28,700 bases of DNA from an uncultured Lachnospiraceae bacterium (GCA_910585825.1 CAJUEY010000034.1:1-28700), one strand, 5' to 3'; shown: positions 14,259 through 21,473, counted from the first letter of the stretch. Notes: generated by a model from the sequence alone, not told the origin. Program-made: numbers and translations.

Positions 14259-15200
14259 TTAATCCCGAAGCTGTTTGCCGGTAATTTCCAAAAATACATC
14301 ATTTAATGTGGGCAGTTCTGAAAAAACTCTTCCGAAGGCAAGCTCATGCTTTTGCAGATATTCCAGAATGTGCACCAGATTGTGTCTGCCGCCGGAGCAT
14401 TGGATGTTTAGCTGATGATTGGCGTACTCAACATCATAGATATGGGGCAGAGATTTGATGTTTGCAATATCTTCTTCTGTAATAGAAGCAATTTCTATGG
14501 ATATTTTTTCGCTCTTTTTAATCATTTCTTTTAGTTCTTCCGCCGTGCCAAGGGCAATGTTTCTTCCGCTGTCCATAATGGCAATACGGGTGCAGATCTG
14601 TTCCACTTCTTCCATATAATGAGAAGTATAAATAATAGTTGCACCCTGGCGGTTTAATTCCACAATGCCTTCTAAAATCTTATTCCGGCTCTGAGGGTCA
14701 ACGGCGACGGTGGGTTCATCTAAAATGATCAGCCGCGGCTTGTGGGCAATGCCGCAGGCGATATTTAACCGTCTTAAAAGTCCGCCGGAAAGTTTTTTTG
14801 GATAAAATTTGCGGAATTGTTCCAGTTCTACAAAAGCAATGGCATCTTCTACGTATTTTCGGCGGAGATGTTTATCCCGAATATACAGACCACAGAAATA
14901 ATCAATGTTTTCATAGACCGTTAGAGTGTCAAAAACAGCTACGTTTTGCATGACAATTCCAATCTGGCGTTTCAGGTCATAGCTGTCCGGATGCATCGTC
15001 TCGCCAAACACCTCTATGGTGCCTTTGTCAAAGGAAAGCAGGGATAAGATACAATTGATGGCAGTTGTTTTGCCGGAGCCGTTTGGACCCAGAAGACCAA
15101 AAATTTCTCCTTCCTGGATTTCAATATGAAAGTGGTCTAAAGCAATGAAATCTTTATAGCGTTTTACAAGATTTTCAATTTTGATTACAGGTGTGCTCAT
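14259..15200 (-). CDS. ABC transporter ATPase, LnrL-like
   Basis: A 313-residue nucleotide-binding subunit for the two ABC-2 permeases that follow it. Seen: Walker A GLLGPNGSGKTTAIN near residue 35, signature LSGGLLRRLNIACG, Walker B RLIILDEPTVAVDPQSR, and H-loop YTSHYMEE. After about residue 220 a C-terminal extension (EKISIEIASITEEDI onward) is typical of drug-export ATPases. Size and gene order match LnrL of Bacillus (about 311 residues). The ATG at 15200 has AAAGGA 6 bases upstream. It is the first gene of the minus-strand operon, divergent from the histidine kinase gene, and presumably controlled by the regulator encoded across the 154-base gap. Confidence 0.92.
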   Translation of the reverse strand: MSTPVIKIENLVKRYKDFIALDHFHIEIQEGEIFGLLGPNGSGKTTAINCILSLLSFDKGTIEVFGETMHPDSYDLKRQIGIVMQNVAVFDTLTVYENIDYFCGLYIRDKHLRRKYVEDAIAFVELEQFRKFYPKKLSGGLLRRLNIACGIAHKPRLIILDEPTVAVDPQSRNKILEGIVELNRQGATIIYTSHYMEEVEQICTRIAIMDSGRNIALGTAEELKEMIKKSEKISIEIASITEEDIANIKSLPHIYDVEYANHQLNIQCSGGRHNLVHILEYLQKHELAFGRVFSELPTLNDVFLEITGKQLRD

Positions 15201-15295
15201 AAATAGTCCTTTCTGTTTTGCAGGGTTGAATAATTGCTATATTTACTATATAAAGATATCAAATAAAAGAGAAGTGAGGGAAATCATCTCTTTAG

Positions 15296-15323
15296 GTGAC
15301 AAATGTCATTTTTTTGATATAAT
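15296..15323 (+). promoter_or_regulatory. promoter and dyad upstream of the histidine kinase gene
   Basis: GTGACA (15296-15301), 16 bases, TATAAT (15318-15323) with TG before the -10 make a good promoter. A dyad TGACA-AA-TGTCA (15297-15308) covers the -35 box and may be an operator, perhaps for autoregulation. For the divergent transporter operon, TTGATA followed after 15 bases by TATAGC can be read on the minus strand within 15228-15270, but it is weak. Confidence 0.5.
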
Positions 15324-15354
15324 AAAAACGGTTTTAGAAAGAGAGAGGAATGGC

Positions 15355-16446
15355 ATGGACAAAACGACAGACAAATGCGTTCTGTTTGCGTTTGGAATTC
15401 TGCTGCTTTTGAGCGGCAGAGGAACAGAGCATTCGGTAATTGCAATGCTGACAGCAGTCACAGCGGCTGCGTTTGGTATTTATATAGAAGAAAAAGAATG
15501 TTGGTATGTTCCTTCGGCAATCATACTTTTGGCTGCTTTTTTTGAGCCGGAACTCCGATTGTTTTTTCCGGTGTTTCTGTATGATCTGGCATATCATAGA
15601 AAATATGTTTTTACAGCGCCGTTTCTGATGCTGTTTGCAGTCCGACCGTCGGACAGAGCAGGAGAATCCGCTTTATGGTTTTGTACGGCTGCGCTTTCTG
15701 TGGTTCTTGCATATAAAACAGAAAAAAAGCAGTTTTTAGCAAAAGAATTGATCCGTATCAGAGACAGCGGAGAAGAATTGAACCTGATGTTAAAGGAAAA
15801 AAATCAAAGCCTTTTAGAAAAACAGGATTATGAGATTTATCTGGCAACGTTAAAGGAGCGAAACCGGATTGCCAGAGAAATTCATGACAATGTAGGTCAC
15901 ATGCTTTCCCGGTCAATCTTAATGACGGGGGCTCTTTTAACAGTTGAAAAAGAGGGGGGTGTACATGAACAGCTTTTAAATATGAAGGAAACGCTGGATC
16001 AGGCAATGAACAGCATCCGCCAGAGTGTGCATGGACTGCATGATGATTCCATTGATCTGGAACAGTCAGTAAAAGAAATTGCGGAATCGATTCAGCCGGA
16101 ATATGACGTGAGCTTAGAGTATGATATGTCAGAACATATTCCAAGACGGGTAAAGTACTGCATGATCGCTGTTGTAAAAGAAAGCGTTTCCAATATCTTA
16201 AAGCACAGCAATGGAAATCAGGTGCAGATTGGTTTAAGGGAGCATCCCGGTTTTTATCAGTTGTCAGTGGAAGATAACGGAACAAAAGCTAAGACGGAGT
16301 CCGGCAGGGGAATTGGTCTTTCCAATATGAAGGAGCGGGCGGAAACATTGGGCGGAACATTTCATGTTTATACAAACAGGGGATTTGTTGTTTTTATGAC
16401 GATTCCCAAAATGGAGGAACAATATGAGAATAGCGATAGTAGATGA
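15355..16446 (+). CDS. sensor histidine kinase of the NarL-type (LnrJ-like)
   Basis: Membrane sensor of 363 residues. The N-terminal ~120 residues form several membrane helices (CVLFAFGILLLLSG onward), with little outside sequence, so it probably senses within or at the membrane. A linker coiled coil (about 125-165) leads to a HisKA_3 dimerisation domain with phospho-acceptor His at about residue 177 in REIHDNVGHMLSR. A HATPase domain follows (ESVSNILKHSN, VEDNGT, GRGIGLSNMKERAE). The ATG at 15355 has AGAGG 6 bases upstream. Its 3' end overlaps the response-regulator gene by 23 bases. Position beside an LnrLMN-like exporter argues that the pair detects the exporter's substrate or membrane damage. 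Confidence 0.92.
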   Translation: MDKTTDKCVLFAFGILLLLSGRGTEHSVIAMLTAVTAAAFGIYIEEKECWYVPSAIILLAAFFEPELRLFFPVFLYDLAYHRKYVFTAPFLMLFAVRPSDRAGESALWFCTAALSVVLAYKTEKKQFLAKELIRIRDSGEELNLMLKEKNQSLLEKQDYEIYLATLKERNRIAREIHDNVGHMLSRSILMTGALLTVEKEGGVHEQLLNMKETLDQAMNSIRQSVHGLHDDSIDLEQSVKEIAESIQPEYDVSLEYDMSEHIPRRVKYCMIAVVKESVSNILKHSNGNQVQIGLREHPGFYQLSVEDNGTKAKTESGRGIGLSNMKERAETLGGTFHVYTNRGFVVFMTIPKMEEQYENSDSR

Positions 16447-17056
16447 TGATACCTTAGTTGCACTGTCCTTAAAAACAATTTTAGAGACAGATGAGGAGAT
16501 TACAGTTGTGGGTCTTGGAAACAGCGGAGAAGAGGCAGTCCTGTTATATGAGAACGAAAAGCCGGATGTGATGCTAATGGATATCAGAATGGATAAAATG
16601 ACCGGGTTAAAAGCTGCTGAGCGGATTTTATTTCAAGATGCTCAGGCCAAAATTTTATTTTTAACGACATTTTCCGATGATGAATATATTATAAAAGCAA
16701 TCCAAATGGGAGTAAAAGGGTATATTTTGAAACAGGATTATGAAGGGATTATCCCCGCGATTAAGGCGGTTTATGGAGGGCAGACGGTATTCGGCAAAGA
16801 CATTGTAGGCAAAATTTCTGAATTTGTGAATGATAATTCCGCTCCATTAGACTACAATAGGTACAATATTACAGGAAAAGAGCAGGAAATCATTGAGGAA
16901 GTTGCATTGGGATTAAGCAATAAAGAAATAGCAGAAAAGTTATTTTTAAGTGAAGGTACGGTTCGCAACTATGTCAGCGCGATTCTGGAGAAGCTGGACT
17001 TAAGGGATCGAACACAGTTGGCAGTTTTTTATTACAGAAAGGGAGAAGAAGAATGA
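16424..17056 (+). CDS. NarL/FixJ-type response regulator (LnrK-like)
   Basis: A 210-residue DNA-binding regulator. The receiver domain shows the acidic pair VDDD at the start, the phospho-acceptor Asp at residue 53 in LMDIRMDKMTG, the Thr in FLTTFSDDEY, and the Lys in GYILKQ. The last ~65 residues are a LuxR-type helix-turn-helix (TGKEQEIIEEVALGLSNKEI followed by LSEGTVRNYVSAIL). GGAGG lies 6 bases before the ATG at 16424, inside the kinase gene, so the two are coupled. By analogy with LnrK it should activate the divergent transporter operon. The stop overlaps the next start as ATGA. Confidence 0.94.
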   Translation: MRIAIVDDDTLVALSLKTILETDEEITVVGLGNSGEEAVLLYENEKPDVMLMDIRMDKMTGLKAAERILFQDAQAKILFLTTFSDDEYIIKAIQMGVKGYILKQDYEGIIPAIKAVYGGQTVFGKDIVGKISEFVNDNSAPLDYNRYNITGKEQEIIEEVALGLSNKEIAEKLFLSEGTVRNYVSAILEKLDLRDRTQLAVFYYRKGEEE

Positions 17057-17826
17057 TATTCGAGTCACATGCACATTATGATGATGAAAAATTTAATAAC
17101 GACAGAGATTTGCTGATTCAAGAGTTATTAAGCGGCAGGATTTGCACTATAATAAATGTAGGAGCATCCATAGAAAGCACCAAAATGTCCATAGTGTTAG
17201 CGGAAAAATATGAACATGTTTACGCAGCGGCAGGAGTTCATCCAAGTGAAGTTTCAGAATTAAACGAGAAGACCTTTGACTGGCTGAGAAAGCAGACAAA
17301 GCATGAGAAGGTCATTGCAGTGGGGGAGATTGGACTGGATTATTACTGGGACAAAGAGCCGGAGGTGCAAAAGAGGCAGCGAATGTGGTTTGAACGGCAG
17401 TTGGAGCTTGCAAGAGAATGTCAGCTCCCGGTGATTATTCATTCCAGAGAAGCGGCAGAGGATACAATGAAGGTGATGAAGAAGGCCCGCGCAGAGGAAA
17501 TCCCAGGCGTGGTGCATTGTTATTCTTATTCGCCTGAACTGGCAGCAGAATTTGTGAAAATGGGATATTATATCGGCATAGGCGGCGTCGTTACATTTAA
17601 GAATGCAAAAAAATTAAAGGAAACAGCGACGCGGATTCCTTTGACGAAAATTCTACTGGAAACAGATGCCCCTTATATGGCGCCGGAGCCTCACCGGGGA
17701 GAACGAAATCATTCCGGCAATCTGATATTTGTTGCAGAAAAAATTGCAGAGATAAAAGGAATTTCGGTGGAAGAAGTAGAGGAGGTTACGAGGCAGAACG
17801 CAAAAAATCTCTTTGGGGTTTTGTAA
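17053..17826 (+). CDS. TatD-family metal-dependent hydrolase/deoxyribonuclease
   Basis: A 257-residue TIM-barrel amidohydrolase, typical length for TatD. Metal-ligand and active-site motifs: HAHYDDEKF near the start (the HxH pair), GEIGLDYYWD, VIIHSREA, VVHCYSYS, and ETDAPYMAPEPHRGERN. Family members have 3'-5' exonuclease activity linked to DNA repair and quality control. It overlaps the response-regulator stop codon by 4 bases (ATGA), so it is translationally coupled to the Lnr-like regulators although nothing suggests a shared function. No clear terminator follows; the next gene has its own promoter. Confidence 0.95.
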   Translation: MIFESHAHYDDEKFNNDRDLLIQELLSGRICTIINVGASIESTKMSIVLAEKYEHVYAAAGVHPSEVSELNEKTFDWLRKQTKHEKVIAVGEIGLDYYWDKEPEVQKRQRMWFERQLELARECQLPVIIHSREAAEDTMKVMKKARAEEIPGVVHCYSYSPELAAEFVKMGYYIGIGGVVTFKNAKKLKETATRIPLTKILLETDAPYMAPEPHRGERNHSGNLIFVAEKIAEIKGISVEEVEEVTRQNAKNLFGVL

Positions 17827-17855
17827 AAGTGAAATGTAATCTTTTCATCCTTATA

Positions 17856-17884
17856 TTGACAGAACGGTATTTCAGTAGTAGTAT
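17856..17884 (+). promoter_or_regulatory. sigma-A promoter of the hemolysin III-family gene
   Basis: A perfect TTGACA (17856-17861), 17 bases, then TAGTAT (17879-17884). It sits 62 bases before the start codon, with an operator-like dyad just after it. Confidence 0.65.
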
Positions 17885-17899
17885 TGAATAAAACATAAC

Positions 17900-17916
17900 G
17901 TAGTAATCAATACTAC
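17900..17916 (+). promoter_or_regulatory. operator-like dyad downstream of the hemolysin III promoter
   Basis: GTAGTA-ATCAA-TACTAC is a perfect 17-base dyad (6-base arms, 5-base centre). In addition GTAGTATTG at 17878-17886, over the -10 box, is an exact inverted match to CAATACTAC at 17908-17916. Half-sites thus flank the transcript start, the usual arrangement for a repressor. The 6-5-6 plan with TAGTA/TACTA cores recalls FapR-type lipid-regulator sites, but the outer bases differ and the regulator is unknown. Confidence 0.45.
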
Positions 17917-17946
17917 ATAATGAAGTGAGTAAAAGGAGGATGATAT

Positions 17947-18597
17947 ATGAAGATTACAATTCGAGAACCAGGAAGTGCGATTACGCATTATATTGGAATG
18001 CTGTTGTCTTTATTTGCAGCAGCGCCGTTATTAGTAAAAGCAGGAATCAGTCAAATACCTTTCGCGATCACGGCAATGAGTATTTTCATATTGGCGATGA
18101 TTTTATTATATGCTGCTTCTACGATTTATCATTCCTTAAATGTAAAAGACGGTATTTTAAAGATTTTTCGGAAAGTAGACCATATGATGATTTTTGTGCT
18201 GATAGCAGGTACTTATACGCCGGTTTGTATGCTGGTGCTGGGAGGAAAGACGGGTATGTTCTTACTGGCAGCTGTGTGGGGAATTGCCGTTTTTGGAATA
18301 CTTTTAAAAATATTCTGGATCAATTGTCCGAAATGGTTTTCTTCTATAATATATATTGCCATGGGATGGGTATGTCTTTTTGTAATGCCTGCGCTTGTGA
18401 CAAAGCTTTCTGCGGCTGCGTTTTTGTGGCTTTTGGCAGGCGGGATCTTATATACAGTGGGCGGCGTCATTTATGCGTTGAAGTTGAAAGGATTTAATCA
18501 AATGCATAAATATTTTGGGAGCCATGAGATTTTTCATCTTTTTGTTATGGCAGGGAGCTTTTGTCATTTTATTGTAATGTATTGTTTTATTGTATAG
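17947..18597 (+). CDS. hemolysin III / PAQR-family membrane protein
   Basis: A 216-residue integral membrane protein with about seven helices, the standard size for bacterial HlyIII (YqfA/TIGR01065-type) proteins. Family metal-site motifs are present: TIYHSLN in helix 2, DHMMIFVLIAGTYTP after it, and GSHEIFHLFVMAGSFCHF near the C-terminus, giving the conserved Ser, Asp and three His. The family is related to the eukaryotic adiponectin/progestin receptors, and some members influence membrane lipid balance; the hemolysin name is historical. AAGGAGG precedes the ATG at 17947. It is a single gene with its own promoter and dyad. Confidence 0.92.
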   Translation: MKITIREPGSAITHYIGMLLSLFAAAPLLVKAGISQIPFAITAMSIFILAMILLYAASTIYHSLNVKDGILKIFRKVDHMMIFVLIAGTYTPVCMLVLGGKTGMFLLAAVWGIAVFGILLKIFWINCPKWFSSIIYIAMGWVCLFVMPALVTKLSAAAFLWLLAGGILYTVGGVIYALKLKGFNQMHKYFGSHEIFHLFVMAGSFCHFIVMYCFIV

Positions 18598-18614
18598 GAA
18601 GAATAACGGTTGAG

Positions 18615-18798
18615 CTTTGCAGTGAATGCAAAGTCCAGGTGTGAACCGTGACTGTTAAAGCTGCTGTTTATTCCTGGACCGTGCACTGCACGGTCACAGG
18701 CCAGTACAGTATTGGGGTCGGAATCCGGCCTCTTGCCGTAAGGCAACTTTAAGTAGGCCGGATTCGTTACTGTGAACACCATGGGTGTGAACAGTAAC
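18615..18798. repeat. palindrome-rich intergenic element (REP-like)
   Basis: Six inverted repeats are packed into 184 bases: CTTTGCA/TGCAAAG (18615-18633); TCCAGG/CCTGGA (18634-18678); GACCGTGC/GCACGGTC (18677-18695); the quasi-palindrome CCAGTACAGTATTGG (18701-18715); an 11-bp arm pair GAATCCGGCCT/AGGCCGGATTC (18721-18765) holding an inner TTGCC/GGCAA hairpin; and a hairpin at 18766-18798 with GTTACTGT/ACAGTAAC outer and ACACC/GGTGT inner stems joined by a symmetrical GA/GA internal loop. GTGTGAACAGTAAC (18785-18798) recurs imperfectly at 18639-18652 (12 of 14) and inverted at 18766-18779 (12 of 14). No gene fits here. It looks like a non-coding repetitive element or structured RNA rather than one terminator. 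Confidence 0.65.
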
Positions 18799-18837
18799 CT
18801 GTCAAGCTGCGATTGGAAAAGATTTTTTATAAGAGGG

Positions 18838-18866
18838 TTGACAAGAACGTAGGAGTATGCTATTAT
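18838..18866 (+). promoter_or_regulatory. strong promoter of the cell-wall hydrolase gene
   Basis: A perfect TTGACA (18838-18843), 17 bases, TATTAT (18861-18866), with TGC in front of the -10 as an extended element. This is the best-formed promoter in the window. It leaves a leader of about 100 bases before the ATG at 18973. Confidence 0.75.
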
Positions 18867-18871
18867 CTGAC

Positions 18872-18897
18872 CGTAACAAATTTGTAACAAATGTAAT
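18872..18897 (+). promoter_or_regulatory. WalR-like direct repeat at the hydrolase promoter
   Basis: CGTAAC (18872-18877), 5 bases, TGTAAC (18883-18888), then TGTAAT (18892-18897). The WalR (YycF) consensus is two TGTWAH hexamers with 5-base spacing; the first hexamer here differs by one base. The site covers the predicted transcript start, a place where WalR usually represses. The downstream gene is a cell-wall hydrolase, the typical WalRK target. No walRK genes are in the window. Confidence 0.5.
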
Positions 18898-18972
18898 ATT
18901 TCTGAATAAAAATGTGAAAAGATAGTTAATAAATTAAACACATTTCATTTAGAAAATACACTTGGAGGTTAG

Positions 18973-20289
18973 ATGATGAAACTAAACAAAAAAGTGGTTG
19001 AAAGCATGACGGTGACATCAGCGATGCTTGTTATGACAACAATCACTGCATTTGGAAGTTCCACAGAAGAAAGTATCAGCAATAAGATAGAAAGGACAGC
19101 GTTAAACAAAAACGGCTCGGCAGGAATTATTCACGAGCTGTACAATGAAGAAACCGGTATATTGAGTGAAAACAATATATTGGCGGCAGATATTGAAAAA
19201 GTGCAGAAGGATATCGTTGGAAAAAGCAATGAAGATTCTCTGGATATAACAAGCGGAGTTGCTGAAATCGGGGAACTTGCAGCAGAAGCAGCTACCAATA
19301 TGGAAATCAGCGGCGCAGCAGTAGAAACAGCAGATACACAGGAAACTGTAACAGAGGATGCTGTGGAAACTGTAATAGAGGAAACTGTAACAGAAGTCGC
19401 TCAGCTGTCTCCGGAAGAGCAGGAATGGGAAAAACGGGTTATGGCGAATGTGGAAGAAGATATGAACATTCGTACAGCGCCGGATGAGAATTCTGAAGTG
19501 GCCGGTAAATTTTACCGGGGAGATGTAGCAGAAGTTGTAGCTGTAGATGAAGAGTGGACACAGATTGTTTCCGGTAATGCAGCCGGATATTTGAAAAATG
19601 ATTATCTAGTATATGGTATGGAGGCAAATGAACTTGCCAATGAGGTGTGCAGTGTATATGCAACGGTAAATACCGATGGACTTCGATTGAGAAGCGAGCC
19701 TAATGAAGAGGCTGACATCGTTACGACAGCAAATACAGGCGACAAGCTCAAAGTAGACAAAGAAGTGGAAACAGACGAAAACTGGGTTGCAGTTCATACA
19801 TCCGATGCGACAGCATATGTCAGTGCGGAGTATGTCGGTGTTGAATTAAATCTTGGAACTGCATTAAACAGTGAAGAAGTAGCTGCCAAGGAAGCCAGAG
19901 AGGCTGAGGAGAAAGCGGCCGAAGAAGGAAAGAAACCCGCAGCTGCAGCAAGTACAGATGAAGTGACACTGCTTGGCGCTTTAATTCAATGTGAAGCAGG
20001 CAGCGGATCTTACGAAGGCATGGTTGCTGTAGGAGCAGTTGTTATGAACCGGGTTAGAAGCGGCGGATATCCGGGAAGCATCTCAGGCGTCATTTATCAG
20101 GGCGGACAGTTTCCGCCGGCGCTCAACGGAAGTGTTGCAAATGTTATGGCAAGCGGTGTAAGAGGCGCATGTCTGCAGGCGGCACAAGAGGCAATTGGCG
20201 GAAGAGATAATACAAACGGAGCATTATCGTTCCGCAGCGCAGCATCCGGAGCATCCGGAACAGTAATCGGAGCAAATGTATTTTTCTAG
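18973..20289 (+). CDS. secreted cell-wall hydrolase with two SH3b domains and a SleB-type catalytic domain
   Basis: A 438-residue exported protein. A Sec signal peptide covers about residues 1-28 (basic start, hydrophobic core, AFG near the cleavage site). Residues ~30-155 are a low-complexity acidic region with repeats of ETVTE type. Two bacterial SH3 domains follow at about 157-212 (MNIRTAPDENSEVAGKFYRG) and 228-295 (LRLRSEPNEEADIVTTANTG), then an Ala/Glu/Lys linker, and a Hydrolase_2/SleB-like domain at about 330-438 (LGALIQCEAGSGSYEGMVAV, VMNRVRSGGYP, ending GANVFF). The Glu in QCEAGS is the presumed catalytic residue. The family cuts peptidoglycan, in SleB during spore germination; the SH3 domains should bind the wall. 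Start: TGGAGG lies 4 bases before 18973 and 7 before the ATG at 18976. Confidence 0.9.
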   Translation: MMKLNKKVVESMTVTSAMLVMTTITAFGSSTEESISNKIERTALNKNGSAGIIHELYNEETGILSENNILAADIEKVQKDIVGKSNEDSLDITSGVAEIGELAAEAATNMEISGAAVETADTQETVTEDAVETVIEETVTEVAQLSPEEQEWEKRVMANVEEDMNIRTAPDENSEVAGKFYRGDVAEVVAVDEEWTQIVSGNAAGYLKNDYLVYGMEANELANEVCSVYATVNTDGLRLRSEPNEEADIVTTANTGDKLKVDKEVETDENWVAVHTSDATAYVSAEYVGVELNLGTALNSEEVAAKEAREAEEKAAEEGKKPAAAASTDEVTLLGALIQCEAGSGSYEGMVAVGAVVMNRVRSGGYPGSISGVIYQGGQFPPALNGSVANVMASGVRGACLQAAQEAIGGRDNTNGALSFRSAASGASGTVIGANVFF

Positions 20290-20313
20290 TTGTAATCTGA
20301 AATCATTTATAGT

Positions 20314-20352
20314 AGTATGTTAGTTATAAAATGTAACTGACATACTATTTTT
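20314..20352 (+). terminator. terminator after the hydrolase gene
   Basis: AGTATGTTAGTTA (20314-20326) pairs with TAACTGACATACT (20334-20346), 13 pairs with one G-T, and is followed by A and five T. It ends only 19 bases before the SPFH start. A weak TTGTAA (20290-20295), 17 bases, TAGTAT (20313-20318) promoter overlaps it, so the same hairpin may instead be the 5' leader of the SPFH mRNA. Confidence 0.7.
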
Positions 20353-20371
20353 GAATTATGGAGGATTGCAT

Positions 20372-21316
20372 ATGATGCATATTTCAGTATTAGGAACTTT
20401 GATTATTCCGATTGCTTTGATTGTGATCGTATTTTTGATTGCAGTGAGCTGTATTAAAATTGTTCCCCAGGCACATGCTGCGATTGTGGAATGTCTGGGT
20501 GCTTACCGTGCCACATGGAGCGTCGGAATTCATTTTAAGAGGCCTTTCGTAGACCGTGTGGCCAGAAGAATCAATCTAAAAGAGCAGGTGGTGGATTTTC
20601 CTCCACAGCCGGTAATTACAAAGGATAACGTAACGATGCAGATTGATACGGTAGTATTTTTTCAGATTACAGATCCAAAACTGTTTGCATACGGAGTAGA
20701 GAATCCAATCATGGCGATTGAAAATTTGACAGCCACTACCCTGCGTAATATTATCGGTGATCTGGAACTGGATGAGACATTAACTTCTCGTGAAACCATC
20801 AATACCAAGATGCGGGCGTCTTTGGATGTGGCAACAGATCCCTGGGGGATTAAAGTAAACCGTGTCGAGCTGAAAAATATTATTCCGCCTGCAGCGATTC
20901 AGGATGCCATGGAAAAGCAGATGAAGGCAGAACGTGAACGAAGAGAAGCCATCTTAAAGGCAGAGGGAGAGAAAAAATCCACGATTCTTGTAGCAGAAGG
21001 AAAAAAGGAATCTGCAATCTTAGATGCAGAGGCAGAAAAGCAGGCGGCAATTTTACGTGCGGAGGCGCATAAAGAGGCAACGATCCGGGAGGCGGAAGGC
21101 CAGGCAGAGGCAATTCTTAAAATTCAGCAGGCAAATGCAGACGGACTTCGGTTCTTAAAGGAGGCAGAGCCTGATTCCGGCGTATTGCAGTTGAAGAGTC
21201 TTGAGGCGTTTGCAAAGGCTGCAGACGGCAAGGCAACCAAGATAATTATTCCTTCCGAAATTCAGGGCATTGCAGGACTGGCAAAGGCGCTGACAGAGGT
21301 TGCAAAGGAAGAGTGA
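20372..21316 (+). CDS. SPFH (band 7/stomatin-prohibitin) family membrane protein
   Basis: A 314-residue protein of the QmcA/stomatin-like type: one N-terminal membrane helix (about 5-28), then the SPFH domain (about 30-190; IVPQAHAAIVECLGAYRATW, INTKMRASLDVATDPWGIKV). A long Ala/Glu/Lys coiled coil (about 190-255) with AEGKKESAILDAEAEKQAAI-type repeats follows, and a short C-terminal domain. Such proteins oligomerise at membrane microdomains and often act with membrane proteases; no NfeD-like partner gene is adjacent here. GGAGG lies 7 bases before the ATG at 20372. A terminator follows at 21323-21356. Confidence 0.93.
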   Translation: MMHISVLGTLIIPIALIVIVFLIAVSCIKIVPQAHAAIVECLGAYRATWSVGIHFKRPFVDRVARRINLKEQVVDFPPQPVITKDNVTMQIDTVVFFQITDPKLFAYGVENPIMAIENLTATTLRNIIGDLELDETLTSRETINTKMRASLDVATDPWGIKVNRVELKNIIPPAAIQDAMEKQMKAERERREAILKAEGEKKSTILVAEGKKESAILDAEAEKQAAILRAEAHKEATIREAEGQAEAILKIQQANADGLRFLKEAEPDSGVLQLKSLEAFAKAADGKATKIIIPSEIQGIAGLAKALTEVAKEE

Positions 21317-21322
21317 CGAAGG

Positions 21323-21356
21323 TCAGGCTGCTGCTTGTTGCTGCAGCCTGATTTTT
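21323..21356 (+). terminator. terminator of the SPFH gene
   Basis: TCAGGCTGC (21323-21331) pairs perfectly with GCAGCCTGA (21343-21351), followed by five T (21352-21356). Confidence 0.85.
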
Positions 21357-21366
21357 ATGGTGCAGT

Positions 21367-21405
21367 ATGCAGAAAGGCTCCCAGTGGCAGACTTTCTGTA
21401 TTTTT
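21367..21405 (+). terminator. second terminator-like hairpin upstream of argF
   Basis: ATGCAGAAAG (21367-21376) pairs with CTTTCTGTAT (21392-21401), 10 pairs with one G-T and a 15-base loop, followed by a T-run to 21405. It lies 11 bases after the SPFH terminator and 69 before argF. It may be a tandem terminator, or an attenuator if transcription of argF starts upstream. Confidence 0.5.
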
Positions 21406-21448
21406 ATACAACAGGACAGCTTGTTTGAACTGTCGTGAAAGATATTTT
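21397..21448 (+). promoter_or_regulatory. ArgR-like box and candidate argF promoter
   Basis: TGTATTTTTATACA (21397-21410) is a perfect dyad that differs from the ArgR/AhrC core TGAATwwwwATTCA by one symmetrical base in each arm. A promoter may follow: TTGTTT (21421-21426), 16 bases, TATTTT (21443-21448). Arginine repression of argF is expected in Firmicutes, but the box lies upstream of this -35 and also forms the end of the hairpin at 21367-21405. Confidence 0.4.
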
Positions 21449-21473
21449 GTTCTATCACAGGAGGTTGACAGAG

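Noticed and set aside
18615..18798. CRISPR array
   Set aside because: The repeats are inverted and of differing lengths, with no regular direct repeat-spacer pattern.
18564..18941. Minus-strand open frame across the palindromic element and hydrolase promoter
   Set aside because: It is low in protein character and crosses the inverted repeats and the TTGACA/TATTAT promoter; chance frame.
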